From positions 1 through 64,000 of the forward strand of contig JALNQF010000238.1 of NCBI GenBank assembly GCA_028456385.1: a DNA stretch of 64,000 bases. The letters are read 5' to 3'. The notes under the pieces were generated by a model. It saw nothing but the letters and a program-made list of their open reading frames with translations. It was not told where the DNA came from and did no database searches. Within the stretch, counting starts at the first letter, position 1. Every line of letters starts with the position of its first letter. A program made the translations under genes and the position numbers. This stretch comes from Ophiosphaerella korrae. Lineage: Eukaryota > Ascomycota > Dothideomycetes > Pleosporales > Phaeosphaeriaceae. Positions 12,460-23,740 of the stretch are shown here, in pieces.

Positions 12460-14469
12460 CCTAGTATATCTTCTAGCTTTACTTACTTAGGTCTTTCTTT
12501 AAATTATCTATTCTTCTAAGGCTATTATCTTATTTTATATTTTTAGTTTTTGTATTTTAGATATTTATTATATATATACTTATACTATAGCCTTTCTTTA
12601 ATATATTCTTTAGATAACTTAGGTCTAGGTCTAACTAATATATATTCTTTGTTAAGTATTTTAACTATTTCTTAATCTTTAATTTCTTTTTTTAGGATTA
12701 CTCTTATATAGTTATATCCTTCTTCTTATTTTAGCTATATATAGTTTTATACTTTTACTTCTCTATATAAGTAGTAGTTTGTATTTATATATAATATCTA
12801 TACTATTTCTAAGTATACTAGATATTCTAGATCTATTCTTTTGTTATCTCCTACCTAGTATCTATTTATACTAGGTCTTATAGTTACTAGGATATAGTAT
12901 ACTATTAGTACTTATAGTATATAGGCTTTATTAATCTATCTTATCTTTCTTATAAGATACTACTACTCTTTTTATATAGGTATTCTTCCTACTATAACTA
13001 TATATTACTTTATCTATTATTTAAATATTATAAACTTTATTACTTTAGAGTTACATTCTTTTTAGTCTTTATATGCTTCCTCTATACTTATAACTAGTAA
13101 GTATTTCTAAATAAATTTCTATTCTTTATTTTGTTCTACTATATTTAATATTATATAGCTATTATAACTATATATATTTAACTAGGCGTACTCTATACTT
13201 CTTATATTAACTTATTTCTTACTTTCTTATAGTTCTTTAGATATAGCTATAGTAGTCTCTTTATCTAGTACTACTCCTTTAGCCTAGATTAATAGTGTTT
13301 TAGGCTCTTCTTCTTCTAAATCTTCTATTAGTAGGTTTATTATATAGACTATTTCTTCTAGCTATACTTTTATTCTACTTTCTTTTATTACTACTACTCT
13401 ATACTTCTATAGGAAATATCCTACTCTCTACTTACTAGAAAGATATATATAGTAATTGTTATTATAATAAAAGGCCTAATTAAGTATTATATATTGTATT
13501 TCTTTACTCCTTACTACTTTCTTTTAATGTTTAGCTTATACTTTTAGTACTTCTTTTCTACCTTTAGTTGTTTTTAACTAGGTTTCTTTATCTTTTTTAG
13601 GATCTTTACTTCTATAGTCTTTTATAAAGTATCCTAGCTTTCTATATTTATAATATACTATATCTTTCTTTTTCTTTAATTAGTAATCTTTTACGTAGTA
13701 GCCTTTCTTACTATAGTTAAAGTACGTAAAGTCTTTATTCTTCTTTCTCTTATCTTTATTAGTATTAAAGATTATAGGGTCTCTTTTGTTATAGTTCTAA
13801 GTAAGTCCTTTATACTTGTTCTTTTTTTATTCTTAAAGATTGTTATTAATTTATATTACTTATTACTTTAGAGCTTCTAGTATTCTTTATTTTTCTATAT
13901 TAATTATTTTATATTATATCTTTAAGTTTAATCCTTGTTTAAATTATAATATTAGAGATAGCTTATTCTATTCTATATTTTGCGATAGTTATTTAAACTA
14001 TAATACGTATTTAGGAATATACTTATATTGTGTAAGCTTCTTAAGCCTTTCTTTAGCTTGTTAGGTAATATCTATATCCCTAAATACTACTCTTATTTAT
14101 TTAGTAAAGTATTTATAACTTCTAAAGATAGCTTTTGTTTTATCCTTTTAGTTTATCGAAGTATATATTGTGTAGTCTATCTATTAAGGTTTAAACTATC
14201 TTATTGTATCTTCTTTAAAGTATATTCTAATATATATTACCTTTTTATCTTCTCTATTAAAGTATAGTACTTATATATTAATCTAGAGTTATACTAATAC
14301 TATAAATAGTCTTAGTTTCTCTCTTATTCTATTAAACTTCTTAAGTATAAGTATCTTTAGTAGCTTCTTTATTATACTTATTTCTAGGCGTTATATAATT
14401 AGTTCTATCTAGTTCTATCTTTTAGTAACTACTTTAATTTATACCTTATTTTACTTTGTATAGTCTTAG
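12460..14469 (-). pseudogene. Gypsy A gag/protease remnant (left of Copia A)
   Basis: Minus-strand gypsy A sequence running from the protease side (left) to gag (right). The two CCHC knuckles fall at about 13600-13740. Capsid-like sequence continues to 14469, where Copia A is inserted. The N-terminal part of the same gag resumes at 20409 after the duplicated CTTAG. Two frames of 74 and 79 codons at 13840-14267 on + run against the gag strand and are accidental. It is probably the other half of the pol remnant at 845-4076. Confidence 0.7.
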
Positions 14470-14941
14470 TATAAGATTTAAAGGAGGTTATAGTAGTTTA
14501 ATAAAAAGGCTTTTTTGTAATAGCTCTATAAGGGCTATATTAGAGAGGGATACTAAGGCTTTTAAAAAAGCCCTTTTTTAGATTAATTACCTATAACTTA
14601 ATAGCACTAGGTATAAACTAAGTAGATTAATTCTACTATCTATCTCTAGCCCTACACTCTATCTATATATCTACAATGTAGTAGTCTTAGCTAGGTCTCT
14701 TAAGATAGTAGCAAGCTAGATTCTTAATACTCTTTCTATTAAGGTGCTAGTTTCTTTATTATATTAGTCGTACTAATATAGTCTATTTCTTTATATATTA
14801 GATTCTTTGTTTAATTCCTTTGTTTATAATAGTCGAGGCTATAATCCTTTTAGCTATAGTAAAGTTAGTAGCTTAGCGATTGTATATATAATCGCGTATC
14901 TAATTACGTATTAAGTATCTAATTGTGCAACTTATCTAATA
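14470..14941 (-). repeat. Copia A 3' LTR
   Basis: 472 bp. On + it starts TATAAGATTTAAAGGAGG and ends CTTATCTAATA. Differences from the partner LTR are mostly single transitions at CA/TG sites. Confidence 0.85.
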
Positions 14942-17900
14942 CACCTCTTTAAGTTAGTAACTTGTTAGTAAACTAGATATTATAAAATAAGTATATAATT
15001 ATTAAAGTAGTCTTAGATTTTATTAAGAGGTACTTTATATATTGTTTAGTATTCTATTACTTCTACTAGTCTAAGCTAATTTAAGAAGCTTTTCTATTTA
15101 TTTATTAGTAAGACTTTTATAAAGCTATCTACTATTATCTCTATTAATAGAGTATATTTTACTTTAATTTAGCTAGTAGAGACCTCTTGTCTTAGCTAAT
15201 AATTGTAGATATTAACGTGCTAAAGCTTAGTCTATAGCTTAGCTAGTTCTTTAGTAACAAGCTAGATTATTTAAGTATTATCGCACTAGATAGTAATATA
15301 ATTTGTAGAGAGTTTAACGTATAATTTGTTAAGTAGTTTTAATATAAATATAGCTTCTTTAGCTACTTATAATAGGGCTAGCAATTTAGCTTTAGTTATA
15401 GAGGTAGTAACTATATCTTACTTATTTTCTCTCTATATAATAAGCCTATTAAAGAGTTTAATTATATAGCCTTAAGAGCTTTTTTAATCTATAGTATTAT
15501 TAGTAAAGGAAGTATTACTAGTAACTTGTAATAAGTTACTACTACCTAGCTAGAGTACCCTTAATCTTGTATAAGAGAGGTATATAAGTACTTAATTAGT
15601 AGCCTTATAGTAAGTAGCACTTAGGTTTATAAGAAATCGAGCTAGTTATAATATTACAAAAGCTATATCTAGCTAGGTAGTTATAGCTATAAATAGGAGT
15701 AAGCTAATTTTACGTTAATATTTATTAATCTTAGATAGCGTAGCCTAGCTAGTGTAGGCCTTAAGTTTAGTAGTAGCTATAGGTATATTGTAATAAACGT
15801 ATAATTTATCTATAAGCTAACTTATCTTATTAATATACGCTGCCTATAGTAGTTAAATCGTATATTGCTTTCTATCTTAAATTACTTTAACACTAAGAAA
15901 CTATTAGAGATCTATTTCTCTAGTAATAGTATACTTCTCTTTTAGAAAATTAGTTACTTACTATACTTCTTTAGTCTTCTACTTATTATATGCGATAATA
16001 ATATTATCTACGTAGAAAAAGATAATAATTCTATCTTTAACTATATAGTATAGTTTATATAGTACTATTTAAAAGCTTATAGCTTTAAGTATAGCTATAA
16101 ATTCTCTCTACTATAGGAGAGGTAAGATCTAAAGACAATATAGGGCCTTTTAGACTCTAAAGATTATACCCTTCTTTTAGTATCCTTTTAGTATTCTTAT
16201 ATAGATCTCTTAGTCTATTACTATATAAATAAAGGTGTTAGTTACGTTATACTATTTTAGTTTAAAATTATATTTAGTAGTAATAGCTATAAGTATCTAA
16301 AAGGATTAGCTAGCTAGTATTATAGCGTAAGTCTCTTATACTATAACGTTTTGTTACTAGTCTCCTTATATAACAAGTTAAGCTTTACATTTAATAAATT
16401 AATAATATTTATTAAGCTTATATGTATATACCTATATATAGTCTAGTATCTACTAGCTAGAACGCTAGATAGGTTTAGCTAGTACTTTAGTCTATAATTT
16501 TATCTAGCGATAGCTAGTTAGGTAAGATAACTTAGCTTCTTTAAATAACTCGCCTATTAGATAGCTTTCTAGGTTTATTTAGTATAAGGGTAGTAATAGG
16601 AGTTAATTATAGTAAAGCTTTAGTCCTCTTACAAGTATCCTTTTTATCTTAGCTTTATCTACAAGTTCTCCTTAGTATTTTCTAAAGTTACCTACCTAGG
16701 TACTAGCTATAAAGGCTACTACCTATAGTATAGTTTTAGATAAGCTATATCTATTGTATACTATTAACTCTAGTTAGTCTCTAGTTATTAAATAGGCTAG
16801 TATTACTACTAGAGGTAGAGATAGTAGAGAAGTTAGATAGTAGTCTATAATCTTTCTTCTATAGTAGTAGCTAGGTAAATCTTCTTTATTATTTATAGAT
16901 ATATCTAACTTAGTATTATCTTTATAGAAGGACTCTATTTCTAGCTTATATACTAGTACTAGGAGCTTAATTATTTTAATATAGGTAGCGATCTCTTTTA
17001 GTATTTAATATATAAGTTTATCTATTAGATCTTCTATTTTACTATTAAAGATTATTTACTTGTTAAAGGTTATATCCTATATACTTATTACTTTAGCTAT
17101 AGATAGTACCTAGATCTAGTAGATATTTAATAACTAGTATCTTATAAAGTAGCTAATCTATACTTTTAGATCTAAACGTTATAGCCTTAATTTACTATAA
17201 TACGTATTATTAGTTATTATAAAGGCTTTACACCTATATACTTTTAAGTAAGCTAAGTTTAGCTTTCTTATTAATACTATAATTCCTTAATTCTTAGTAA
17301 CTTTTATAAAGAATACTTTATATAGTATCTTCTAGTTATTTAAGTAACTTAGCGTTTAATTATATAGGTAGACTCTAGCCTATATAATTTTAGGCTAAAG
17401 TTCTTATAGTAAATTTACGTTAAGTTGTATTATACGTACTTTCTCCTTGTTAATTTCTCTAGCGCGCTTAGCTCCTCTATTCTAGGCTTAAGTATCTAGA
17501 GCTAAAGGTTTAATAGTAATACCTTACAAGTTTAACTAGCGCTAGACCTCTAGTTTTACTATTGTAATCTTATTATTAGTTTTAATTACCTTAACTAAGA
17601 TACTATACTAATTTTTTAAGAAAAGGATTAAGTTTAATAGTACCTTAATAATTAATTTAGCTAACTAGTTATTAGTAAAGTAGAAGTCCTACTATAGTTT
17701 TAAGTACTTATTAGTAATAAGTATCTAGCTTTTCTTCTTAGTAACGCTTTATACTTTATATAAGTAGAAGTTAATAGAGAGTCTTTTTCTTAGTCTTTTG
17801 TAACTAATTCTTAGTATATAGCTAATTTACTACTTTATCTTAGCTTTACTATATACGTTATACTAAACTATAGATACTTCTTTTATACGCACTCCTTAAG

Positions 17901-19936
17901 CTTACTAGATAAGGTATTTAATTATAGCTAGTCCTAGATAGCTAAGTTTCTTGTACTATAGTAGTGTAGGTACTCTAATAGTCTAAAGTTAGTAGGTATA
18001 GTATACTACTTAGTATATAAAATCGTATAATAAATAATACTCGAGTACCTATTAACTATAGATCTTAGTAAGGTATCTAATTGTTTATCTATTAGGCTTA
18101 TTTAGAGTTATTAGCTTAGATTAAGTGTTCTACTATATTCCTCTCTACTAGAGTAGCTAGAAAGAAACTAGGTTATAAAAGATATCTAGGTATATAGCTA
18201 CGTTATATAGAACTAGTTTATTTTCTATTAACTAGTTTTTTAGTATAAGAGTAAGAGATCTATATCCTTTTACCTATATCTTTAACTTACCTACCTATAT
18301 ATAATTATTTAGCCTTAATAGACGATAGTTATATACATAAGTTAGGTTATTTATAATATAGTAGGTTAAACTAGAGTCTAGGATAAAGGAATTCTAAAGA
18401 GAGTAGGTATTATATATATTCTTTATAGTTTTAGTAACGAAAGTGCTCTTAATACTTAATATTTACTAGCCTTCTAGTTAATCTTCCTTATAGATTTTAG
18501 TAGTCTAAGGTAACTTAGCGTGTAGTTCTATATAAGGCTTTATTTAATACTTTAACTATCTTCTTATTAGTCTTTATAAGGTTATGTCGTACTTACGTTT
18601 ATAATTAATAAGCTCTTTTAGAGTCTTACTTAGAGTCTACTAATCTAGTACTTTATTAAGATTAATATAGTAGTAATTACTAAGTTTATAAGGTCTTTTG
18701 TAAGCTAGGTATTATTTACCTATAGCTCTTTAACCTATTATTTAGTTAACGTTAGTATTACTACTGCGTATACGTTAATTACAAGGTCTACCCTATTTAT
18801 TAAGTAGCACGCTATCTATAAGAGAGGCGTCCCTAGTCTTACTCTAGGTAGTATTACTACTAGTAGCGTAAGGTAAAGTATTATCTACTATAAAAGTAGC
18901 TTTACGCCTCTCTATATTTAGGGGATAGTATACTATTATATACTTATAGTAGCGTTTTATTATCTCTTTCTAGTTTATACTAGGTAATAGCCTTCTATTA
19001 TCTTAAAAGGTTATAGACTAAATTAGTACTACGTGTTTAATAGCTACTAAAAAGTCTTAAGTAATTATATTAATTTATAGTAACTCTACTACTTAATACG
19101 TTTTAGCCTTAGTAGTAGTATAGTTATACTTAGCTATCTATATATCTTAATTTACTAGGCTTCTTATAGGCTTAAGTAATTTAACGTATTTATTACGTAC
19201 ACGCTCTTACTTAATACGCTTGTCTACGCTAATAGTTTACTTTAGGTTTAATAGCTACTAACGTAGAGATTAGTTTAGTAGGTAGCACGTACGTAGTAGA
19301 TATAGCAAGACTAAGGATTAGATAAACGTTATAATATACTAGAGACTTAACTACTCTTTTTTGTACTCGTGTTAGTCGCTATAGTATTACTTAGCTAATA
19401 TTTTATAGTATTTAAGGTCTTCTTTAAAAGCCTTATAACTAGTAGCTAAGAGTTTAGACTACTACGTAGAAGTCTTAATACCTAATACTAGAGTGTAGTT
19501 AGCTATTACTAAAGCTCTAATTAGTTCTAGTCTCTAAATTAGCTAGGTAGAGGATTATAGGTTAATCTTATCCTAAATATTATATACTACGTATCTAGAT
19601 TGTAGTTAAATTATCTATGTAGTATAATCCTTATTAGTCCTTAACATTATAGTTAGATCGCGTTAGGTTATACTAGCTATCTTGTTTTAGCTTTAAGTTA
19701 TAAGAGAGTAAGAGATTGTTACTTTTTACTAACGCGCGCAGGGCTACTAGAGGGTAGGAGATTAGCACTTTTCGCTAATACTCTTTATAGTACTTAGCTT
19801 AATACTTAGCTTAATACTTAAGTTAATACTCGAGTTAATACTTAAGTTAATACTCGAGTTAATGCTCGAGTTAATATAAGTAGATGCTAGTAGATACTAG
19901 TTTACTTAACTTAGTTAAGGTAGTAAGACTCTTAAT
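14942..19936 (-). pseudogene. Copia A gag-pol, RIP-damaged
   Basis: Ghost Ty1/Copia polyprotein on -. From the 3' end (left) I recognise RNase H with a relic of the ATSTTEAE motif (about 15370-15420) and RT with YVDN at 16003-16014, where YVDD is expected. Integrase and gag should lie further right (about 17-19.9 kb), but there I see only family-consistent order, not clear motifs. The order RT/RNase H at the 3' end, with integrase inferred upstream, is that of Copia, not Gypsy. Length is normal for the superfamily. In-frame TAA/TAG codons are frequent. Confidence 0.7.
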
Positions 19937-20408
19937 TGTAAGATTTAAAGGAGGTTATAGTAGTTTAATAAAAAGGCTTTTTCGTAATAGCTATATAAGA
20001 GCTTTGTTAGAGAGAGATACTAAGGCTTTTAGAAAAGCCCTTTTTTAGATTAATTACCTATAACTTAATAGTACTAGGTATAAACTAAGTAGATTAATTC
20101 TACTATCTATCTCTAGCCCTGCGCTCTATCTATATATCTATAATGTAGTAGTCTTAGCTAGGTCTCTTAAGATAGTAGCGAGCTAGATCCTTAACACCTC
20201 TTCTATTAAGGTACTAGTTTCTTTATTATATTAGTTGTACTAATATAGTCTATCTCCTTATATATTAGATTCTTTGTTTAATTCCTTTGTTCGTAATAGT
20301 TAAGGCTACAATCCTTTTAGCTATAGTAGGGTTAGTAGCTTAGCGATTGTACATATAATTACGTATCTAATTACGTATCGAGTATCTAATCGTACAACTT
20401 ATCTAATA
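19937..20408 (-). repeat. Copia A 5' LTR
   Basis: 472 bp. On + it starts TGTAAGATTTAAAGGAGG with the TG end intact. On the coding strand it reads TATTAGATAAGTT... (ancestral TGTTAG) to ...AAATCTTACA. The 5-bp CTTAG duplication follows. Confidence 0.85.
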
Positions 20409-20639
20409 CTTAGAGTTCCTTATTTTATATCTCTAAGGCGTCGATTACTATCTTTATATCTTCTTTTTCTAAGATTAGGTTATTTAAGTAATTCTTAATT
20501 ACCTTTTATATAGTATTGTCTAATTTATAGCTACTTATAGGTACTTTAACTCTTTTCTTAGTTAAACCTTTTACTATTATATTAGCTTAGACTATATACT
20601 ACTTACGCTTTACTTCTCCTAATAACTAGATTAGTAAAG
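20409..20639 (-). pseudogene. Gypsy A gag N-terminus (right of Copia A)
   Basis: Continues the gag fragment interrupted at 14469; the first five bases are the duplicated CTTAG. It ends in the leader CTACTTACGCTTTACTTC that precedes every minus-strand gypsy A LTR here. Confidence 0.7.
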
Positions 20640-21082
20640 TATAATAGGTTACCTATTATTAACTATAGTAATACTTCTATAAAGTATTAGTAGATTAAGA
20701 ATTAATAGTAAAAGCTTATATAGTAATCTATAATAACTATAAATAATAGTTAATTTGTATATATAATATTAAGTATTAGTATTCTATAGTTAAAGGATTA
20801 AATTACTAATACTATCCTAATAATACGTATTTGTTATAACTATATACTTCTACTAATTCTTTAGCTTTATAGCTTTATAGGTGCTAAGCCTTATAAAGTT
20901 GTAAAGTTACTAGCTTTATAGCTTAATAGGTACTAAGCCTTATAAAGTTATAAAGTTATTACGTGTCCTAATTATAATTAGCTTCCTAATCTAGGATGTT
21001 ACCCTACTTATCCTATACTTTGTTAGTACTTAAGTTAGGACTAATTAGCTCTATCTCTATTTCCCTTATTACACTTATAACA
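20640..21082 (-). repeat. Gypsy A LTR with 48-bp tandem block
   Basis: On + it starts TATAATAGGTTACC and ends CTTATTACACTTATAACA, the reverse complement of a family LTR start. Two copies of a unit beginning near TAGCTTTATAG and ending TATAAAGTTRTAAAGTTA occur at about 20870-20965. It serves as 5' LTR of the gag fragment on its left and abuts another gypsy A interior on its right. Confidence 0.75.
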
Positions 21083-22443
21083 AGTATATTCTTTTTTTTA
21101 TAATATGTAAGTCTATTATACCTTCTAGTTATTCTTCTTAAAGCTATTTTATAAATTTACTATATTATAAGAGCTATTACTTTACTTTATACTTATAGTT
21201 TTTATATTTTAGGTATTTATCTTATATATATTCTTAGAATAGTTTCTTACTTAGTCTAATTAATATATAATCTTTGTTAGGTATTCTAATAATTTACTAA
21301 CTTTTAATATCTTTACTTTAGATTACTTTTATATAATTATATCCTTTACTTTATACTAGCTATATATAGTTTTGTACCTTAGGTTCTCTATATATATAGT
21401 AATTAGTATTTAAATATAATACCTAGGATACTTTAAAATACGCTAGATATTTTAGATTTATCCTTTTATCGTCTCCTACCTAGTATTTATCTATACTAGG
21501 TCTAGTTATTACTAGGATATAGTATATAGGCTTTATTAATCTATTATATCTTTTTTATAAAGTATTATTATTCTCTCTATATAAGTATTCTTTTTACTAT
21601 AACTATATATTACTCTATCTATTATTAGAATATTATAAACTTTATTACTTTAAGGTTATATATTTTCTAGTCTTTATACGCTTCCTCTATACTTATAACT
21701 AGTAAGTATTTCTAAATAACTAACTAATATTTATTTTATTCTCCTATATCTATTATTATATAGCTATTATAGCTTTTATTAATTTAGGCGTACTTTATAC
21801 TTCTAACTTTAATTTACTTTTTATTATTTCTTAGTTCTTTAAGAGTAACTATAGTAGTCTCTTTATTACTTACTAGTCTTTTAGTAGTAATTAAGGGTAC
21901 TAGGACTTCTTTCCTTTCTAAATCTTCTATTAGTAGGTCCCTTAGATATCTTATCTCTTTAAGCTAATCTTAAATTCTTTCTTTTATTACTACTACTCTA
22001 TTTTTCTATAAGAACTATCTTACTCTCTACTTACTAGACAAGTATATATAGTAGTTATTATTATAATAAAAAGTTTAATTAAGTATTATATACTATAATT
22101 CTCTATTTACTACTACTTTTTCTTAAGGCCTAGCCTATACTTTTAGTACTTTTTTCTTGTCTTTATTTATCTTTAACTAGGCTTTCTTTTCTTTCTTAAG
22201 ATCTTTATATCTATAGTCCTTTATAAAGTGTCTTAGTTTTCTATATTTATAATATACTATATCTTTCTTCTTTAATTAGTAGTCTTTTATATTATAGCTT
22301 TTCTTACAATAATTATAGTATATAAAGTCTTTATTCTTTTATTTACTATTTTTATTAGTATCTAGTATTATAGGGTCCTTACTATTATAGTTTCTAAGTT
22401 ACCCTCTATACTTATTTATCTTTTATTCTTAAAGATTATTATC
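21083..22443 (-). pseudogene. Gypsy A protease/gag remnant (left of Copia B)
   Basis: Minus-strand gypsy A interior. It starts in the protease region beside the LTR and runs into gag, with zinc knuckles at about 22210-22330. It is interrupted at 22443 by Copia B and resumes at 29130 after the duplicated TTATC. RT and integrase are absent, as in the other gag-only copies. Confidence 0.65.
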
Positions 22444-22608
22444 TATTACAAGATGGGAGCTTAGGAATAAGTAAGAGATAATTATTAATTAAAGAGCTAT
22501 CTAAGCTAGGCTACTTATATATAGTAGAGTAGCTCGAATAGCTTATATAGCTCGCTTACTACTATAAGCTTACTTAAATTGTATAGAGCGAAGCTCTAAC
22601 TTACAATA
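22444..22608 (-). repeat. Copia B 3' LTR (RIP-mutated)
   Basis: 165 bp. Aligns without gaps to the pristine solo copies; nearly all differences are C-to-T or G-to-A, plus a C/G change near base 15. The left flank is the target duplication TTATC. Confidence 0.85.
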
Positions 22609-22939
22609 CACCCTCTAGGTAAGCTACGTAGTAGAGCTATTTAATAAGTTTTATAGTAGTTATCTAAACTTAGTTAAAAATACTTTTACCTACAATTCTA
22701 TTTATTTTAGGCTTGTACGTAGGTACTAAGCGCTTATACGCTACGCGTAGTATATTTAGAGTTTTTTTAGCCTTGTAAACTCTTTAGTAACTATTATTAT
22801 AGCTATTATAAGTTACTATTTTTAAAGCTTTTAAAGCTTACTTTTTATATTAGTAATTATTATACTAACTTATTCTTATAGAGTAAAGCTAAGAAAGCTA
22901 CTTACGCTTATATATCTTGCTCTTATACTACCTCTAAAG

Positions 22940-22987
<48 letters not shown>

Positions 22988-23740
22988 AGAAGAAAAAGAA
23001 GTATACTAAAAAGACTCTAGTGCTATAGATACCTTTACTTCTACTTTCTTATACCTCTTCTCTTAAGGAGGTTATAAGTACTCTCTATAAGGAGCCCTAC
23101 CTCTACTACACTTATAGCGCGTTAGTAGGCTACTCTAATAAGAGCTACTATAACTCTTTTAAGGAAGAGGTTTAGCGTTATATACACTATACTACTAGTA
23201 GCTATAGCTACGTTCTTATATAAGTTAATTTAAAAAACTACTCTAGCTCTTTAATTTAATATTAGTTAACTAACTTGTATTATAGCCCTAAGATTGCTCG
23301 CTACGCTACTATTACCCTTATTACTACCTAAGCCTATAAGGCTCTAGAGAGAGAGCTTAAGGCTCTCTAAAAGACTTTCTATATACTACTTAGTAAGGTT
23401 ATAGAAGAGACTCTAGGTCCTTAGACTCTTCTATTACTCCTACCTCTACTTCTACTTTAGCTTATACTTATACTTATACCTACTCTTACTCTTACTTTTA
23501 CCTAAGACCTTACTACTACTACGCTTACTAACGCTACCTTTATAATAGAGGCTATTACTACTCTACTAGCTAAGGATACTTAAGCTAAGGAGGCTTTTAC
23601 GCATTATCTACGCGTAAGAGTACTTCTTAATAAGTTTATTAATCTTATATTTTAAATAGATACTTTATTTTAAGCTTAGCTCTAAGCTTTAGCTCTACGC
23701 TTTAGCGCTTTAATTTAAAGACTTCTTTATAGCTCTATAC
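22609..23740. other. Copia B 3' extension with trinucleotide tract and possible antisense frame
   Basis: About 1.1 kb lies between the end of pol and the 3' LTR, more than a Copia element normally carries there. On +, one frame from about 22845 to 23740 reads through with only TAA/TAG interruptions. Its codons look protein-like: a Thr run at 22939-22986, then a Lys-rich patch, then leucine/glutamine-rich helical stretches. The frame would run opposite to pol. RIP makes TAA/TAG and their complements equally common, so stop counts do not settle the strand. I treat it as a candidate relic ORF of unknown function. Confidence 0.35.
22939..22986. repeat. (ACT)n trinucleotide tract
   Basis: About 16 uninterrupted CTA/ACT triplets, followed by an AAG-rich stretch. 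It encodes polythreonine on + in the frame described for the surrounding region, or polyserine on -. Confidence 0.9.

Larger units (their letters stand above)
14470..20408 (-). mobile_element. Copia A, complete Ty1/Copia element (5.9 kb)
   Basis: Two direct 472-bp LTRs (14470-14941 and 19937-20408) flank a 4995-bp internal region. A perfect 5-bp target duplication, CTTAG, lies at 14465-14469 and 20409-20413. The host gag reads on across the junction, which confirms the insertion. Pol is on the - strand. A third, solo copy of this LTR at 46867-47338 has exactly the same length. All coding sequence is RIP-damaged. Confidence 0.88.

Noticed and set aside
13840..14267. Two overlapping + frames of 74 and 79 codons
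   Set aside because: Antisense to a minus-strand gag relic; residue content (Tyr, Leu, Ser, Ile) only reflects AT-rich pyrimidine-rich DNA.
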